DNA from: Heliomicrobium undosum | GTDB lineage: Bacteria; Bacillota; Desulfitobacteriia; Heliobacteriales; Heliobacteriaceae | DNA: 64,000 nucleotides | NCBI RefSeq assembly: GCF_009877425.1 | Contig: NZ_WXEY01000005.1 | Coordinates: 166,893-230,892, forward strand | Reading direction: 5' to 3' | Shown: piece after piece, positions 8,262 to 17,305 of the stretch | How positions within the stretch are numbered: the first letter of the stretch is position 1 | How the letters are laid out: each line of letters opens with the position of its first letter | The notes under the pieces: generated by a model | The model's input: the letters and a program-made list of their open reading frames with translations, nothing else | What the model was told of the DNA's origin: nothing | Databases searched by the model: none | Made by a program: the position numbers and the translations under genes

Positions 8262-10268
8262 TTAACCTTCCACTGTGGGTTGCGCTGCGTCGATGTAATG
8301 CCGCTGTAACCATTCCGTTGACAAGAGGGACCAAATCAACAATCTGTGATTTCTTTGCCCTTTCATATGATCATCCAAGCAACGGCGCACAAACTCCTGT
8401 TCAAACCAAGGTCTCGATAGGGTCCGTGAATCGAGGAGGATCTCCCGGATATACTCCATCGACGGTCCCCGATACCAGTTCTCATCGGGGGCAGAGAAGC
8501 CTTGCTTCTTCTGTTTGGTGAACTCTTCCGGCAAGAATCTCTCCATGGCGTTGCGGAGCACAATTTTGCCGTCAACGGAGGCAAATTGTTTGCTGCGATC
8601 GGCTTGATTCAAACCAGCCAAATTGACTTTTAAGGAAGGGGACATCCCCCAGGCCAAATCGGCCAGGTCATTATCTAAAAAGGGCACTCGCGTTTCCATC
8701 CCGTGGGCCATACTGATCCGGTCTTCAACGATCAGCAATCCCTGCAGAAATGTCCGATATTCGAAACGGAGCGCCTGTTGAATCCTATCCTGATATGGAT
8801 CACCCCATTGTGGCGCAGAAGGCATCTCCTCAAATACCCCACGGAAGATCTCGGGAAGCTCCGCCAAATGGCGTTGCAGATCGGCGGAAAACAATTGCGG
8901 GCTTTCTTCGGGCGATAACAGGCGGTGCCAGTAGCGGAAATACTGCTTCATGAAGTCATCCTGATTTTCCGCATCTAAAATAATCCGGTAACGCCAGGGA
9001 TAGCCGCCAAACAGTTCATCGCCCCCCGTTCCCGCCAGGCATACCTTGACAAAACGGCTGGCCAGCTTGGCCACATACCAGTTTTGGTAACACATGCCGA
9101 CACGAGGGTCTTCCAGGTGCCATGTTAACGACTCCATCGCAGCAGGCATATCGCCTGCGTGGAGCACCACATCGTAATGTTCTGTTTGCAGAAGATAGGA
9201 CAATTTTTCCGCCGAGGGACGTTCGTCGAAACCCTGCTCCATCCCATTGACGTTGGTCAAATCAAAACCGCAGGTGAAGGTAGTCAACCGAGGAATAGCG
9301 CGACCGGCCAACGCCACGATTGATCCCGAATCCATGCCGCCTGAAAGATAGGCGCCGACGGGCACATCACTGATCAACTGCCGTTGCACGGCGCGGGAAA
9401 ACCCTTCACCCACCCGCTCACGGGCTTCTTCAGGATCGCTGATCCGGGGAACGTCGGCATAGCCGGTATGAAAGGATGAAATGCGGGCGATTTTGCAGCC
9501 AGGCTTAACATAAATGACTTTGCCTGGTTCGAGGAGATGGATGTTTCGAAACAGCGTTTTGTCGCTAAAAATGTTTTGAAAGGTCATGTATTCGACCAAC
9601 GCAGACGGATCGATGGAGGGCTCCACCAATCCGCTGCGCAGAATCGCTTTGATTTCACTGGCAAAGACGATGTAATCATCTGTCACTGCATAATAGAGCG
9701 GCTTTACGCCGAAACGATCTCTCGCCAAAATCAGCTCGTTTTCGAGCCGATCATACAGGGCGAAGGCAAACATCCCGTTGAGCCTGCTCAAAGCTTCAAT
9801 CTTTTGCTCTTCCCAGAGATGCAACAACACTTCCGTATCGGTGCGGGTGCGAAAAACATGCCCTTTGCATTCCAGTTCCGATTTAAGTTCGGGAAAATTA
9901 TAAATCTCCCCGTTGAAGATCACCCAATAACGGCGGTCCGAATTGGACATGGGTTGATGTCCGTAGTGAGTCAGATCGATGATCGATAAGCGACGGTGCC
10001 CCAACCCTACGGTGATGGGATGTCGCGCCAGTTCCTCCTGGGCGTAGTTGCCGCCAAAGACAGGGCGATTTTCATTGATGTGTTTAAAAGCGGGATCGGT
10101 GAAGCTGCACCAATACCCGCCCTCACCGTTTTGCCGTTCCCCCAGCCGAAAGAAGGTATAGCCGGCGTCATCCGGTCCCCGGTGAGCCATCACATCACAC
10201 ATCGCCTTTACCCGGGCAGGCGCAAAGGGTTTCCCCGTCAGACTGACAATGCCTGCAATTCCACACAT
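8262..10268 (-). CDS. asnB: asparagine synthetase (glutamine-hydrolysing) family amidotransferase
   Basis: A protein of 668 residues. It starts MCGIAGIV, so Cys2 is available as the N-terminal nucleophile of a class II glutamine amidotransferase; FNGEIYN and the RTDTEVLLHLWEE strand follow. The synthetase half has the PP-loop GAYLSGGMDSGSIV that binds ATP and activates a carboxylate. Family members inside glycan clusters usually transfer the amide nitrogen from glutamine to a uronic-acid carboxyl, giving a uronamide. The neighbouring genes make an aminouronic acid, which fits that role, but true asparagine synthesis cannot be excluded from sequence alone. Confidence 0.85.
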   Translation of the reverse strand: MCGIAGIVSLTGKPFAPARVKAMCDVMAHRGPDDAGYTFFRLGERQNGEGGYWCSFTDPAFKHINENRPVFGGNYAQEELARHPITVGLGHRRLSIIDLTHYGHQPMSNSDRRYWVIFNGEIYNFPELKSELECKGHVFRTRTDTEVLLHLWEEQKIEALSRLNGMFAFALYDRLENELILARDRFGVKPLYYAVTDDYIVFASEIKAILRSGLVEPSIDPSALVEYMTFQNIFSDKTLFRNIHLLEPGKVIYVKPGCKIARISSFHTGYADVPRISDPEEARERVGEGFSRAVQRQLISDVPVGAYLSGGMDSGSIVALAGRAIPRLTTFTCGFDLTNVNGMEQGFDERPSAEKLSYLLQTEHYDVVLHAGDMPAAMESLTWHLEDPRVGMCYQNWYVAKLASRFVKVCLAGTGGDELFGGYPWRYRIILDAENQDDFMKQYFRYWHRLLSPEESPQLFSADLQRHLAELPEIFRGVFEEMPSAPQWGDPYQDRIQQALRFEYRTFLQGLLIVEDRISMAHGMETRVPFLDNDLADLAWGMSPSLKVNLAGLNQADRSKQFASVDGKIVLRNAMERFLPEEFTKQKKQGFSAPDENWYRGPSMEYIREILLDSRTLSRPWFEQEFVRRCLDDHMKGQRNHRLLIWSLLSTEWLQRHYIDAAQPTVEG

Positions 10269-10302
10269 ACAATCTACCTTCTTTACTCAGCCGAGGGGGG
10301 CT

Positions 10303-11295
10303 TTACCCGCGCTTGCGCCGGGCCTCAACCGCCTCTTTGTGGTTATTTCGCCAATCGATCAGGCTCTGCATTCCTTCACGGAGATCGATAGACCAGCGGT
10401 AACCCAGGTCCCGCTCGGCGGCTTTGATGCAACCAAGCCGGTTGGTGACAAAGGTCTGTCCCGCAGGTTCATATTTGATGCCCAAATCAGAACCGCTCAG
10501 TTCAAGCAGCAGTTCGGCCAGTTCTTTGATCGATGTTTTGACGCCGCGACCGACATTGTAAAAACCGAAGGGCACATCCCCCTTCAAGGCGCAGACATTG
10601 GCCCGGGCGCAATCACGGACGTGAACGAAGTCATAAGCTTGAGAGCCGTCGCCGTATACCTGCGGCTGAATCCCCCGGTCGATGCAATCGAGGATCTTCA
10701 TCATGACGGCGATATAGGCGCCCTTGTAATCCTGCCGCGGTCCATAGACGTTCATGTAGCGCAGCCCCACAGCCTCGAGTCCGTACCGCTTGGTGTACGC
10801 TTTCAGCATGTGTTCGCCGGCGATTTTCGAAGCCCCATAAAAGGTCCAGTTGTTATAGGGATGATCTTCGGTCATCGGTTCTTCCACCGCATCGCCGTAG
10901 ACACTGGCCGAACTGGAGTAGACCAGGCGTTTGACCTTGTTTTTCACACATGATTGCAGCACATTGAAGGTGCCGCGGATATTGACTTCAAAAGCGGATT
11001 GGGGGAACTCGTGGCAATGGAGCAGCCAGAGCGCCGCCAGATGAACAACGGCGTCACAGCCCTCTGTCGCCTTGTCCAGCAGGTCGGGCTGGCAAACGTC
11101 GCCGCCCAGTTCAAAGATGCGGCAACGGCTGTCTTTCAGTGCTTCGCTGAGGTTGTCGGCGGTGCCTCGGGAAAAATTGTCATAGACGACAACTTCGCGA
11201 ACTGGCTCTTTGAGAATTTCCTCCACCACATGGGATCCGATCAAACCGGCGCCACCGATAACCAGTACCTTTTTATCCTTCAAATCCAATTCCAT
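10303..11295 (-). CDS. NAD-dependent sugar epimerase/dehydratase (extended SDR)
   Basis: A protein of 330 residues. It has the NAD-binding glycine motif GGAGLIGSHV near residue 14, the catalytic serine region VYSSSASVYGD and the YGASK active-site Tyr/Lys pair. RYMNVYGPRQ is the substrate-loop motif of GalE/WbpP-like UDP-hexose epimerases. The ATG follows AGGAGGAA. It overlaps the UDP-GlcNAc 2-epimerase gene by 23 bases, so the two are co-translated. A C4-epimerase for a UDP-sugar is most likely, but dehydratases share the fold and the same motifs, so the exact reaction is open. Confidence 0.8.
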   Translation of the reverse strand: MELDLKDKKVLVIGGAGLIGSHVVEEILKEPVREVVVYDNFSRGTADNLSEALKDSRCRIFELGGDVCQPDLLDKATEGCDAVVHLAALWLLHCHEFPQSAFEVNIRGTFNVLQSCVKNKVKRLVYSSSASVYGDAVEEPMTEDHPYNNWTFYGASKIAGEHMLKAYTKRYGLEAVGLRYMNVYGPRQDYKGAYIAVMMKILDCIDRGIQPQVYGDGSQAYDFVHVRDCARANVCALKGDVPFGFYNVGRGVKTSIKELAELLLELSGSDLGIKYEPAGQTFVTNRLGCIKAAERDLGYRWSIDLREGMQSLIDWRNNHKEAVEARRKRG

Positions 11296-12400
11296 TTCCT
11301 CCTACCCTGTTTTCTTCGAGCGCCTCCACAATGCGCTGGGCCGCTTGTCCATCACCGAACCCTACCACCGGTATCTGCTGCTTTTCCCGGTCCATACAGG
11401 CTTGAAACTCGGCGCAGATCCGTTCCTGTTGGGCGCCGCACAGCACGTTCGCGCCTGACTCGACCGTTTCCACCCATTCTGTCTCATCGCGGACCGTCAG
11501 ACAGGGAACGCCCATGAAGTAGGCCTCTTTTTGCACCCCGCCGCTGTCGGTGACGATCACCCGGGCGTTCGCTTCCATCTCAATCATCTGCATGTATGAC
11601 AGCGGTTCGATCAGGCGGACATTCAAGGGGACGACGATGCCATACTTTTGTATATACTGCCTGGTGCGCGGGTGAACAGCCAGGAGCACGGGCAGCCTTT
11701 GACCGATCTCACCAAAAGCGGAAAAGATCGCGCTCAGGCGCTCGGCGGAATCAGCGTTCTCCGCCCGGTGAACCGTTGCCAATACATACTGTTCCGGCAG
11801 TATCTCCAAGGAGCGGAGAGTGGCCAACGATGGATCGATTCGCTGCCGGTAGTACAGCAGGCAGTCGTACATGACATCCCCGATGTCGATAACCCCTTCC
11901 CGAATCCCTTCGGCCAACAGGTTCTTAACGGACACCGCTGTCGGACAGAACAACAGCGATGAGACATGATCCGTTAAGACCCGGTTGACTTCCTCAGGCA
12001 TCCGCCGGTTAAAGCTGCGAAGTCCGGCCTCCACATGAGCCACCGGGATGTGCAGCTTGGCTGCGGCGAGGGCGCCGGCCAGGGTGGAATTGGTATCGCC
12101 GTAGACGAGCACCCAGTCGGGTTTCTCCTGCTGGAGCACTTCTTCCACCGTTTCCAGCATCCGGCCTGTCTGTTTTCCCTGCGGTCCCGACCCGATGCCC
12201 AGGTGGTAATCGGGCTTGGGTATGCTCAACTCTTTAAAGAAGACATCGCTCATGTTCTGATCATAGTGCTGGCCCGTGTGGACAAGCACTTCCCGGAGCC
12301 GGGTTTCCGGCTTGATCTCATTTCTTCGCTCAATGGCCCTGGATACGGCGGCTGCCTTGATAAACTGCGGGCGCGCTCCCACAATCGTCACTATCTTCAC
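11273..12400 (-). CDS. wecB: UDP-N-acetylglucosamine 2-epimerase, non-hydrolysing (WecB/WbpI type)
   Basis: A protein of 375 residues, normal for the family. It starts MKIVTIVGARPQFIKAA, the diagnostic N-terminus, and carries HTGQHYDQNM, YGDTNSTLAGALAAAK, HVEAGLRSF with RRMPEEVNR, TVHRAEN and VTDSGGVQKEA. The start is a GTG behind AGGTAGGG. It interconverts C2 epimers of UDP-GlcNAc-type sugars. Because genes for the WbpA, WbpB, WbpE and WbpD steps follow each other here, it most plausibly acts like WbpI, turning UDP-2,3-diacetamido-glucuronate into the mannuronate form. The symbol reflects the family; the WbpI-like role is inferred from context. Confidence 0.85.
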   Translation of the reverse strand: MKIVTIVGARPQFIKAAAVSRAIERRNEIKPETRLREVLVHTGQHYDQNMSDVFFKELSIPKPDYHLGIGSGPQGKQTGRMLETVEEVLQQEKPDWVLVYGDTNSTLAGALAAAKLHIPVAHVEAGLRSFNRRMPEEVNRVLTDHVSSLLFCPTAVSVKNLLAEGIREGVIDIGDVMYDCLLYYRQRIDPSLATLRSLEILPEQYVLATVHRAENADSAERLSAIFSAFGEIGQRLPVLLAVHPRTRQYIQKYGIVVPLNVRLIEPLSYMQMIEMEANARVIVTDSGGVQKEAYFMGVPCLTVRDETEWVETVESGANVLCGAQQERICAEFQACMDREKQQIPVVGFGDGQAAQRIVEALEENRVGGNGIGFEG

Positions 12401-12440
12401 GGAGTCCCTACCTCACTTCGAGCACATGCGCCACCGCTCG

Positions 12441-13985
12441 TTAACCCTGAACATCGATGACCGGCGTCTCGCCACAGGTGGCGCAGGCCCGCCCTGCATC
12501 CACCCGCTCCCCGCACCGGCAAACCCATCCGATCTGCCGAGCCGGATTGCCGACGACGAGGGCGTGGGGAGGCACATGCTTCGTTACCACGGCGCCGGCG
12601 CCGACGAAGGCATACTCGCCGATCTCCACCCCGCATACTACCGTCGCGTTGGCGCCGATGGAACATCCCCGGCGCAACCGTGTCGTCAAGTACTGATCCC
12701 GCCGGGAAACGTGACTGCGCGGGTTTTTCACATTCGTGAAGACCATGGAAGGACCGAGGAAGACATCATCCTCACAAATGACACCCGTGTATACAGATAC
12801 ATTGTTCTGAATCTTGACGTTGTTGCCGAGAACCACATCGGGAGAGATGACCACGTTTTGGCCGATATTGCACTTTTCCCCCACCGTGGCGCCGGTCATC
12901 ACGTGAGAGAAATGCCAGATTTTCGTCCCCGCGCCGATCCGGCATCCCTGATCAACGACCGCCGTCGCGTGAGCAAAGTAACCCTTATCGTCCTCAGCGA
13001 TCTCCCCGACCGGCTGCCACTCCCCATTGCGTTCAAGCGATGCCTGGCAGGCATGAAGCATTTGCAGCACCCGGAGGCCTTCATCACCGTCGGTTACCGG
13101 ATTCGCGCGGCTGGCGACGCAATCCAGGAAATGCTGGCATTCCCGCTTCAGCGGCTCTCCCGTCTCATAGGCCACAGGCTGTCCATCCTGGGGGTTCGGT
13201 TGTGGAAGCAATCCGTTCCATCTGACCGGCTCCGGATAGTAGAGCAGTTTGTTCTCCTTCTTCTGATCATCGAACAGCAGCATCCCTCGATCGCCGGCAA
13301 TCACCAGGCGTTGTTCCTTAAAGGGATGGAGCCAACTGGTGAAGATGTGCGCCACCTTGCCGGAGGCGTAACGAAAAATCGTCTGTGTCGTATCATGAAT
13401 GTTGTCTAGCAGTGTGGCCTGACCGGTGCAAGACACCGTCTCGGGAATCCCGCCGAGCAGCGCCGTCACGACAGAGATATCATGAGGGGCAAAGCTCCAG
13501 AGCACGTTTTCTTCGCTTCGAAATTTACCGAGATTCAGGCGGTGGGAGTAGATGTAGTGGACCTTGCCCAGCTTGCCTTCAGCCAACAATCCTTTGATCG
13601 CGGCGACGGCCGGATGATAATGCAGCAGATGCCCGACCATCAGCACCCGGCCCCGTTGTTTCGCCAGATCGCAAAGCTCGCGTCCTTGCTTCAAGGACAG
13701 GCATAAGGGCTTTTCCACGAAAACATCCTTGCCGCTAACGAGGGCCTCCTTGGCCAGCCCATAGTGCGCGCCTGCCGGCGTGGCGATGACGACGCCGGCA
13801 ATCTCCGGATCAGACCAAACATCTTCAGGATTGTCTGTCGTTTGGATCCCAGGGTATTGTTCCTGCATGGACTGGCGCGTTTGCAGCGATGCGTCGCACA
13901 CCGTCTTCAAAGCTCCCATTTGGTAGAAATTGCGGACAAGATTCTTGCCCCAGTAGCCCGCGCCAATAACCGCTATTGTACTCAT
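12441..13985 (-). CDS. fused Gfo/Idh/MocA oxidoreductase and left-handed beta-helix acetyltransferase (WbpB-WbpD-like)
   Basis: A protein of about 514 residues; the ATG at 13985 is preferred because GGGG lies six bases upstream (in-frame ATG and TTG codons occur further up). Residues 1-330 are an NAD-dependent oxidoreductase: [17 protein letters not shown], then [10 protein letters not shown] with the conserved EKP lysine. Residues 335-514 are a hexapeptide-repeat acetyltransferase ([38 protein letters not shown]) ending in a Cys-rich tail (C-R-C and C-A-T-C). These are the WbpB (C3 oxidation) and WbpD (N-acetylation) steps of UDP-diacetamido-uronic acid synthesis. WbpB-WbpE-WbpD act in sequence, and the WbpE-like aminotransferase gene lies directly upstream. 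Confidence 0.85.
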   Translation of the reverse strand: MSTIAVIGAGYWGKNLVRNFYQMGALKTVCDASLQTRQSMQEQYPGIQTTDNPEDVWSDPEIAGVVIATPAGAHYGLAKEALVSGKDVFVEKPLCLSLKQGRELCDLAKQRGRVLMVGHLLHYHPAVAAIKGLLAEGKLGKVHYIYSHRLNLGKFRSEENVLWSFAPHDISVVTALLGGIPETVSCTGQATLLDNIHDTTQTIFRYASGKVAHIFTSWLHPFKEQRLVIAGDRGMLLFDDQKKENKLLYYPEPVRWNGLLPQPNPQDGQPVAYETGEPLKRECQHFLDCVASRANPVTDGDEGLRVLQMLHACQASLERNGEWQPVGEIAEDDKGYFAHATAVVDQGCRIGAGTKIWHFSHVMTGATVGEKCNIGQNVVISPDVVLGNNVKIQNNVSVYTGVICEDDVFLGPSMVFTNVKNPRSHVSRRDQYLTTRLRRGCSIGANATVVCGVEIGEYAFVGAGAVVTKHVPPHALVVGNPARQIGWVCRCGERVDAGRACATCGETPVIDVQG

Positions 13986-14009
13986 ATCCATCCCCATCAA
14001 ACGTAAATG

Positions 14010-15179
14010 CTATTTTGAATAGAAAGAATCAATGGCCCCCACCACATGGTCCTGCATCTCCTGCGTCAGCTCAGGGTAGATGGGAAGGGCCAATGTTTCC
14101 GCCGCAGCCTTGTCGGATTCCGGGAAGGCTTCCGCCGGATAAGCCAGATCGGCGAAACAGATCTGCCGGTGGAAGGGAACCGGATAGTAGATCTCCGTTC
14201 CCACACCGTTGTCTTTCAAGTACTCCTTCAACTCGTCCCGCCGGTCAACGCGAATGACAAATTGGTTGTATATGTGCGAATGGGGAACAAGACCGTCATA
14301 GACGTCAACAGGCAACTGAATCCAGCCGTCTGACACGGCCTTTGTCTGTTGTAACATTTCGCGGTAACGGGCGGCATTGCGCCGGCGGTTGGCGTGCCAT
14401 TGGTCTAGCAAGGGCAGTTTCACCGACAGCACTGCTGCCTGCAAGGCGTCTAACCGGAAGTTTCCACCGATGATGGCGTGATAGTACTTGGGACGGGAGC
14501 CATGGGCGCGCAAAATTCGGATCTTCTCTGCCAATGCGTCGCTTTGCGTAGTCACGAGGCCGCCGTCACCGAAACACCCCAGGTTTTTGCTCGGAAAAAA
14601 GCTGAAGCACCCCATATCTCCGATGGCGCCGACACACAAGCCCTGGGGATGACCGTCTACAGGATAGCGAACGCCGATCGCCTGTGCGGCGTCTTCGATC
14701 ACCGCCAAAGACGTTTCGGCTGCCAAGGCCATGATGGCCTTCATATCGGCGCTTTGTCCATAAAGGTGAACAGGGATGATCGCCTTCGGCCGATATCCGG
14801 CGCTTTTCGCCATTTCAATGGCCGCTCTGGCCGATTCCACATCCATGTTATAGGTGACCGGGTTGATATCGGTAAAGAACGGACGCGCTCCCAAGCGGGA
14901 CACAGCGCCGGCGGTGGCGAAAAAGGAAAAGTCTGTGGTGATCACGGCGTCGCCCGGGCCGATACCGCAGGCCATCAATGCCACCAGAAGCGCGTCCGTG
15001 CCGGAAGATACACCGATCGCATGTTTGACGCCCAGATAAGCGGCAGCCTCCTTTTCAAAGGCCTCCACTTTTGGTCCCATAATAAAACCGCAGGAATCGA
15101 CCACTTCTTCCACAGCAGCCATCAATTCGGCTTTCAAGGGCGCGTTATGCGCTTTCAAGTCCAACAGTGGCACTCTCAT
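14010..15179 (-). CDS. DegT/DnrJ/EryC1/StrS-family sugar aminotransferase (WbpE-like)
   Basis: A protein of 389 residues, PLP-dependent fold type I. It starts MRVPLLDLKAHN. The cofactor region includes GVSSGTDALLVALMA, the PLP-ring aspartate in AVIEDAAQAIG, and FSFFPSKNLGCFGDGG, where the lysine of SKN forms the internal aldimine. Family members transfer an amino group from glutamate to a keto-sugar nucleotide. Placed between the dehydrogenase gene (WbpA-like) and the fused oxidase/acetyltransferase gene (WbpB-WbpD-like), it matches WbpE, which aminates C3 of the UDP-3-keto-GlcNAcA intermediate. The spacing to the next gene is 24 bases. Confidence 0.87.
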   Translation of the reverse strand: MRVPLLDLKAHNAPLKAELMAAVEEVVDSCGFIMGPKVEAFEKEAAAYLGVKHAIGVSSGTDALLVALMACGIGPGDAVITTDFSFFATAGAVSRLGARPFFTDINPVTYNMDVESARAAIEMAKSAGYRPKAIIPVHLYGQSADMKAIMALAAETSLAVIEDAAQAIGVRYPVDGHPQGLCVGAIGDMGCFSFFPSKNLGCFGDGGLVTTQSDALAEKIRILRAHGSRPKYYHAIIGGNFRLDALQAAVLSVKLPLLDQWHANRRRNAARYREMLQQTKAVSDGWIQLPVDVYDGLVPHSHIYNQFVIRVDRRDELKEYLKDNGVGTEIYYPVPFHRQICFADLAYPAEAFPESDKAAAETLALPIYPELTQEMQDHVVGAIDSFYSK

Positions 15180-15207
15180 CGTTTCAAAATCGTTCCCTTC
15201 TGTCAGA

Positions 15208-16584
15208 TTACAATTTATGATACTTTCCTTCAGGTAGCAGCAAGCCCTTGCGGGTCACAATATTCCGCGTGTCGAAGACAGCAGCGACGCCTTCGCAGAT
15301 CTTTTCGTAATCGACATTGCTGTGATCGGTCGTGATAATGCACAGGTCGATCTTCTCCAACTCTTCCTTGGCGATGTCGATGGACCCATACCGGCCCGTT
15401 CCTGTTTTTACCATATCAACCCATGGATCATGATAAAAAACATCGGCGCCCAGGCGGATGAACTCGTCAAAGATCTCCAGGGCCGGCGATTCCCTCCAAT
15501 CATCGATATCCGCCTTATAGGCCATACCGAGAAGCAGGATGCGCGCCCCTTTTACCGCCTTCGCCTGCTCGTTCAGGATACGCATGCTTTGTTGAACGAC
15601 ATAATGAGGCATTTGACGGTTTATATCACCGGCCGTTTCAATCAACCGGGTCTGCAACCCGAACTCTTTCGCTTTGTAAGTGAGATAGAAGGGATCTATG
15701 GGAATACAGTGCCCTCCCAGACCGGGCCCGGGGTAGAAGGCCATAAAACCGTACGGTTTGGTCTTAGCCGCCTCGATGACTTCCCAGATGTCGATCCGCA
15801 TCTGTTTGCACAAAACAGCCATCTCATTCACCAAGCCGATGTTGACGAGCCGGAAGATATTTTCCAGCAGCTTTTCCATTTCGGCGACGCGGGGCGAACT
15901 GACCGTAAATACGGGCGCGTCCAGGACAGACTTATAGAAGAGGGACGCCGCCGCCGAGCAGTTCTCAGTAACTCCGCCGATGATCTTCGGTGTATTCCCG
16001 GTTTTATAGCGTTCATTGCCGGGGTCGACACGCTCAGGGGAAAAGGCAAGAAAAAAGTCTTCCCCGCAAACCCGGGAGACTTGGTTTATTCTTTCCGTGG
16101 CGTTCAATGAATCTATCGGTTCATCCCATTTGCCTTCCAGAATGGGCTGAATGATCTCTTCCGTGGTTCCAGGATAAGTGGTGCTTTCAAGGATGACTAG
16201 CGCGCCAGGTTTCATCCGGGAGGCGATCGCCTTGCCGGAAGCGATGACATAGCGCAAATCGGGCTGTTGATGCACATCCAGGGGGGTCGGAACGCAGATG
16301 ACGATGACATCCATATCCGATATCAAGTCAAAATCGGTCGTAGCGCGCAAATACCCCGATTGGACCAATTCCTCCAAACGGGCGCCTACCACATCGCCGA
16401 TATAGTTCATTCCCTCGTTGACCTGTCTGACCCGGGAATCCTGCACATCAAAGCCCATTACCTTAAAGCCTTTTCCAGCGATTACGACAGCCAGCGGTAA
16501 TCCTACATAACCCAAACCGATGATGCCTATGGAAGCCGTCCTGTTCTGGATAGCCGTTTTTATATCCTCTACGGAACTAGACAC
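15208..16584 (-). CDS. wbpA: UDP-N-acetyl-D-glucosamine 6-dehydrogenase (WbpA-like nucleotide-sugar dehydrogenase)
   Basis: A protein of about 458 residues. The start is set at the GTG at 16584 because GGAGGA lies seven bases upstream; a longer in-frame reading back to 16683 would overlap the next gene and has no such site. The NAD-binding motif IGIIGLGYVGLPLA is near the N-terminus. VPTPLD, LESTTYPGTTEE, SPERVDPGN and the active-site segment PGPGLGGHCIPIDPFYL, containing the catalytic cysteine, identify the UDP-glucose/GDP-mannose dehydrogenase family. It should oxidise UDP-GlcNAc to UDP-GlcNAcA, the first step of the diacetamido-uronate route encoded downstream. Confidence 0.87.
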   Translation of the reverse strand: MSSSVEDIKTAIQNRTASIGIIGLGYVGLPLAVVIAGKGFKVMGFDVQDSRVRQVNEGMNYIGDVVGARLEELVQSGYLRATTDFDLISDMDVIVICVPTPLDVHQQPDLRYVIASGKAIASRMKPGALVILESTTYPGTTEEIIQPILEGKWDEPIDSLNATERINQVSRVCGEDFFLAFSPERVDPGNERYKTGNTPKIIGGVTENCSAAASLFYKSVLDAPVFTVSSPRVAEMEKLLENIFRLVNIGLVNEMAVLCKQMRIDIWEVIEAAKTKPYGFMAFYPGPGLGGHCIPIDPFYLTYKAKEFGLQTRLIETAGDINRQMPHYVVQQSMRILNEQAKAVKGARILLLGMAYKADIDDWRESPALEIFDEFIRLGADVFYHDPWVDMVKTGTGRYGSIDIAKEELEKIDLCIITTDHSNVDYEKICEGVAAVFDTRNIVTRKGLLLPEGKYHKL

Positions 16585-16660
16585 TCGTCTTCCTCCTAAC
16601 CAGTTAAAGTCATTCGGCTTTACTATATTTCGAAAGAGCACTGGGTTAGTGAAAGCCCCA

Positions 16661-17209
16661 TCAAGAATTGGGCTGCAAACCATCTCCCCACAATATCAGG
16701 CCGCCTTCAGCGATCAACTGCGGCGCCAGGTTTGCATACTCTTCCTGATTCAGAACGACTGTACGAATTCTTCGCTGAAGAACCGTCTCCGCCTTAATCA
16801 CCAGCTTTTCGAGATATGCCAGGTCCACATGACCGACGATGATCAGTTCAATGACGCCGGAGTCTATCCCCCGCGCGCAATCCCCCACAAGCATCGCCAT
16901 GTTCAATTGCCCCAGATTGGCCACTATCTCATCGATAATCCGGTTTAAACCCAGTGTCTTTTTCACAATTGAGTTAATTTCCGGAAATAAGGGGTGGTTG
17001 CGATTGGCGGCATACAGCTTGTGACGTCCGTCCATTCGCGAGACTAGCAACCGAGCTTCTTCAAGGCGATTCAGTTCAACCCGAACCCCATTCGTCGATT
17101 CGCCTAATTCCGCAGCAAGCTTACGGAGATACGAGGAATGGTCAGGATTGAGAAAAAAGCGCATCAGAAGCTGTAATCTGGTTTTAGACGTGATCAAAGA
17201 GTCGAGCAC
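16661..17209 (-). CDS. winged-helix regulator with nucleotidyltransferase-like C-terminus
   Basis: A protein of 182 residues starting at a GTG (17209) just after GGTGAGG. Residues 1-80 form a winged helix-turn-helix of ArsR/MarR type (DHSSYLRKLAAELGESTNG, then the wing with HKLYAANRNHPLF). Residues 90-175 resemble a minimal nucleotidyltransferase fold (MAMLVGDCARGIDSGVIELII), but the usual GS(x)D metal motif is not evident. Such fused proteins often stand near the head of polysaccharide loci. A transcription-factor role in controlling the wbp-like genes that begin 76 bases downstream is a reasonable guess. No operator could be defined. Confidence 0.7.
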   Translation of the reverse strand: MLDSLITSKTRLQLLMRFFLNPDHSSYLRKLAAELGESTNGVRVELNRLEEARLLVSRMDGRHKLYAANRNHPLFPEINSIVKKTLGLNRIIDEIVANLGQLNMAMLVGDCARGIDSGVIELIIVGHVDLAYLEKLVIKAETVLQRRIRTVVLNQEEYANLAPQLIAEGGLILWGDGLQPNS

Positions 17210-17305
17210 TGCCTCACCATCTCAGCCGAAGTATATTGAGTATTTTTTTTACTCGTTTTTTAATTCGACATCGTTCGAGAAATCCCTTTGTCACAGCTCG
17301 ATACT

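Noticed and set aside
16585..16683. Longer N-terminus of the WbpA-like dehydrogenase overlapping the regulator gene
   Set aside because: The GTG at 16584 has an ideal GGAGGA site and starts just before the NAD-binding strand.
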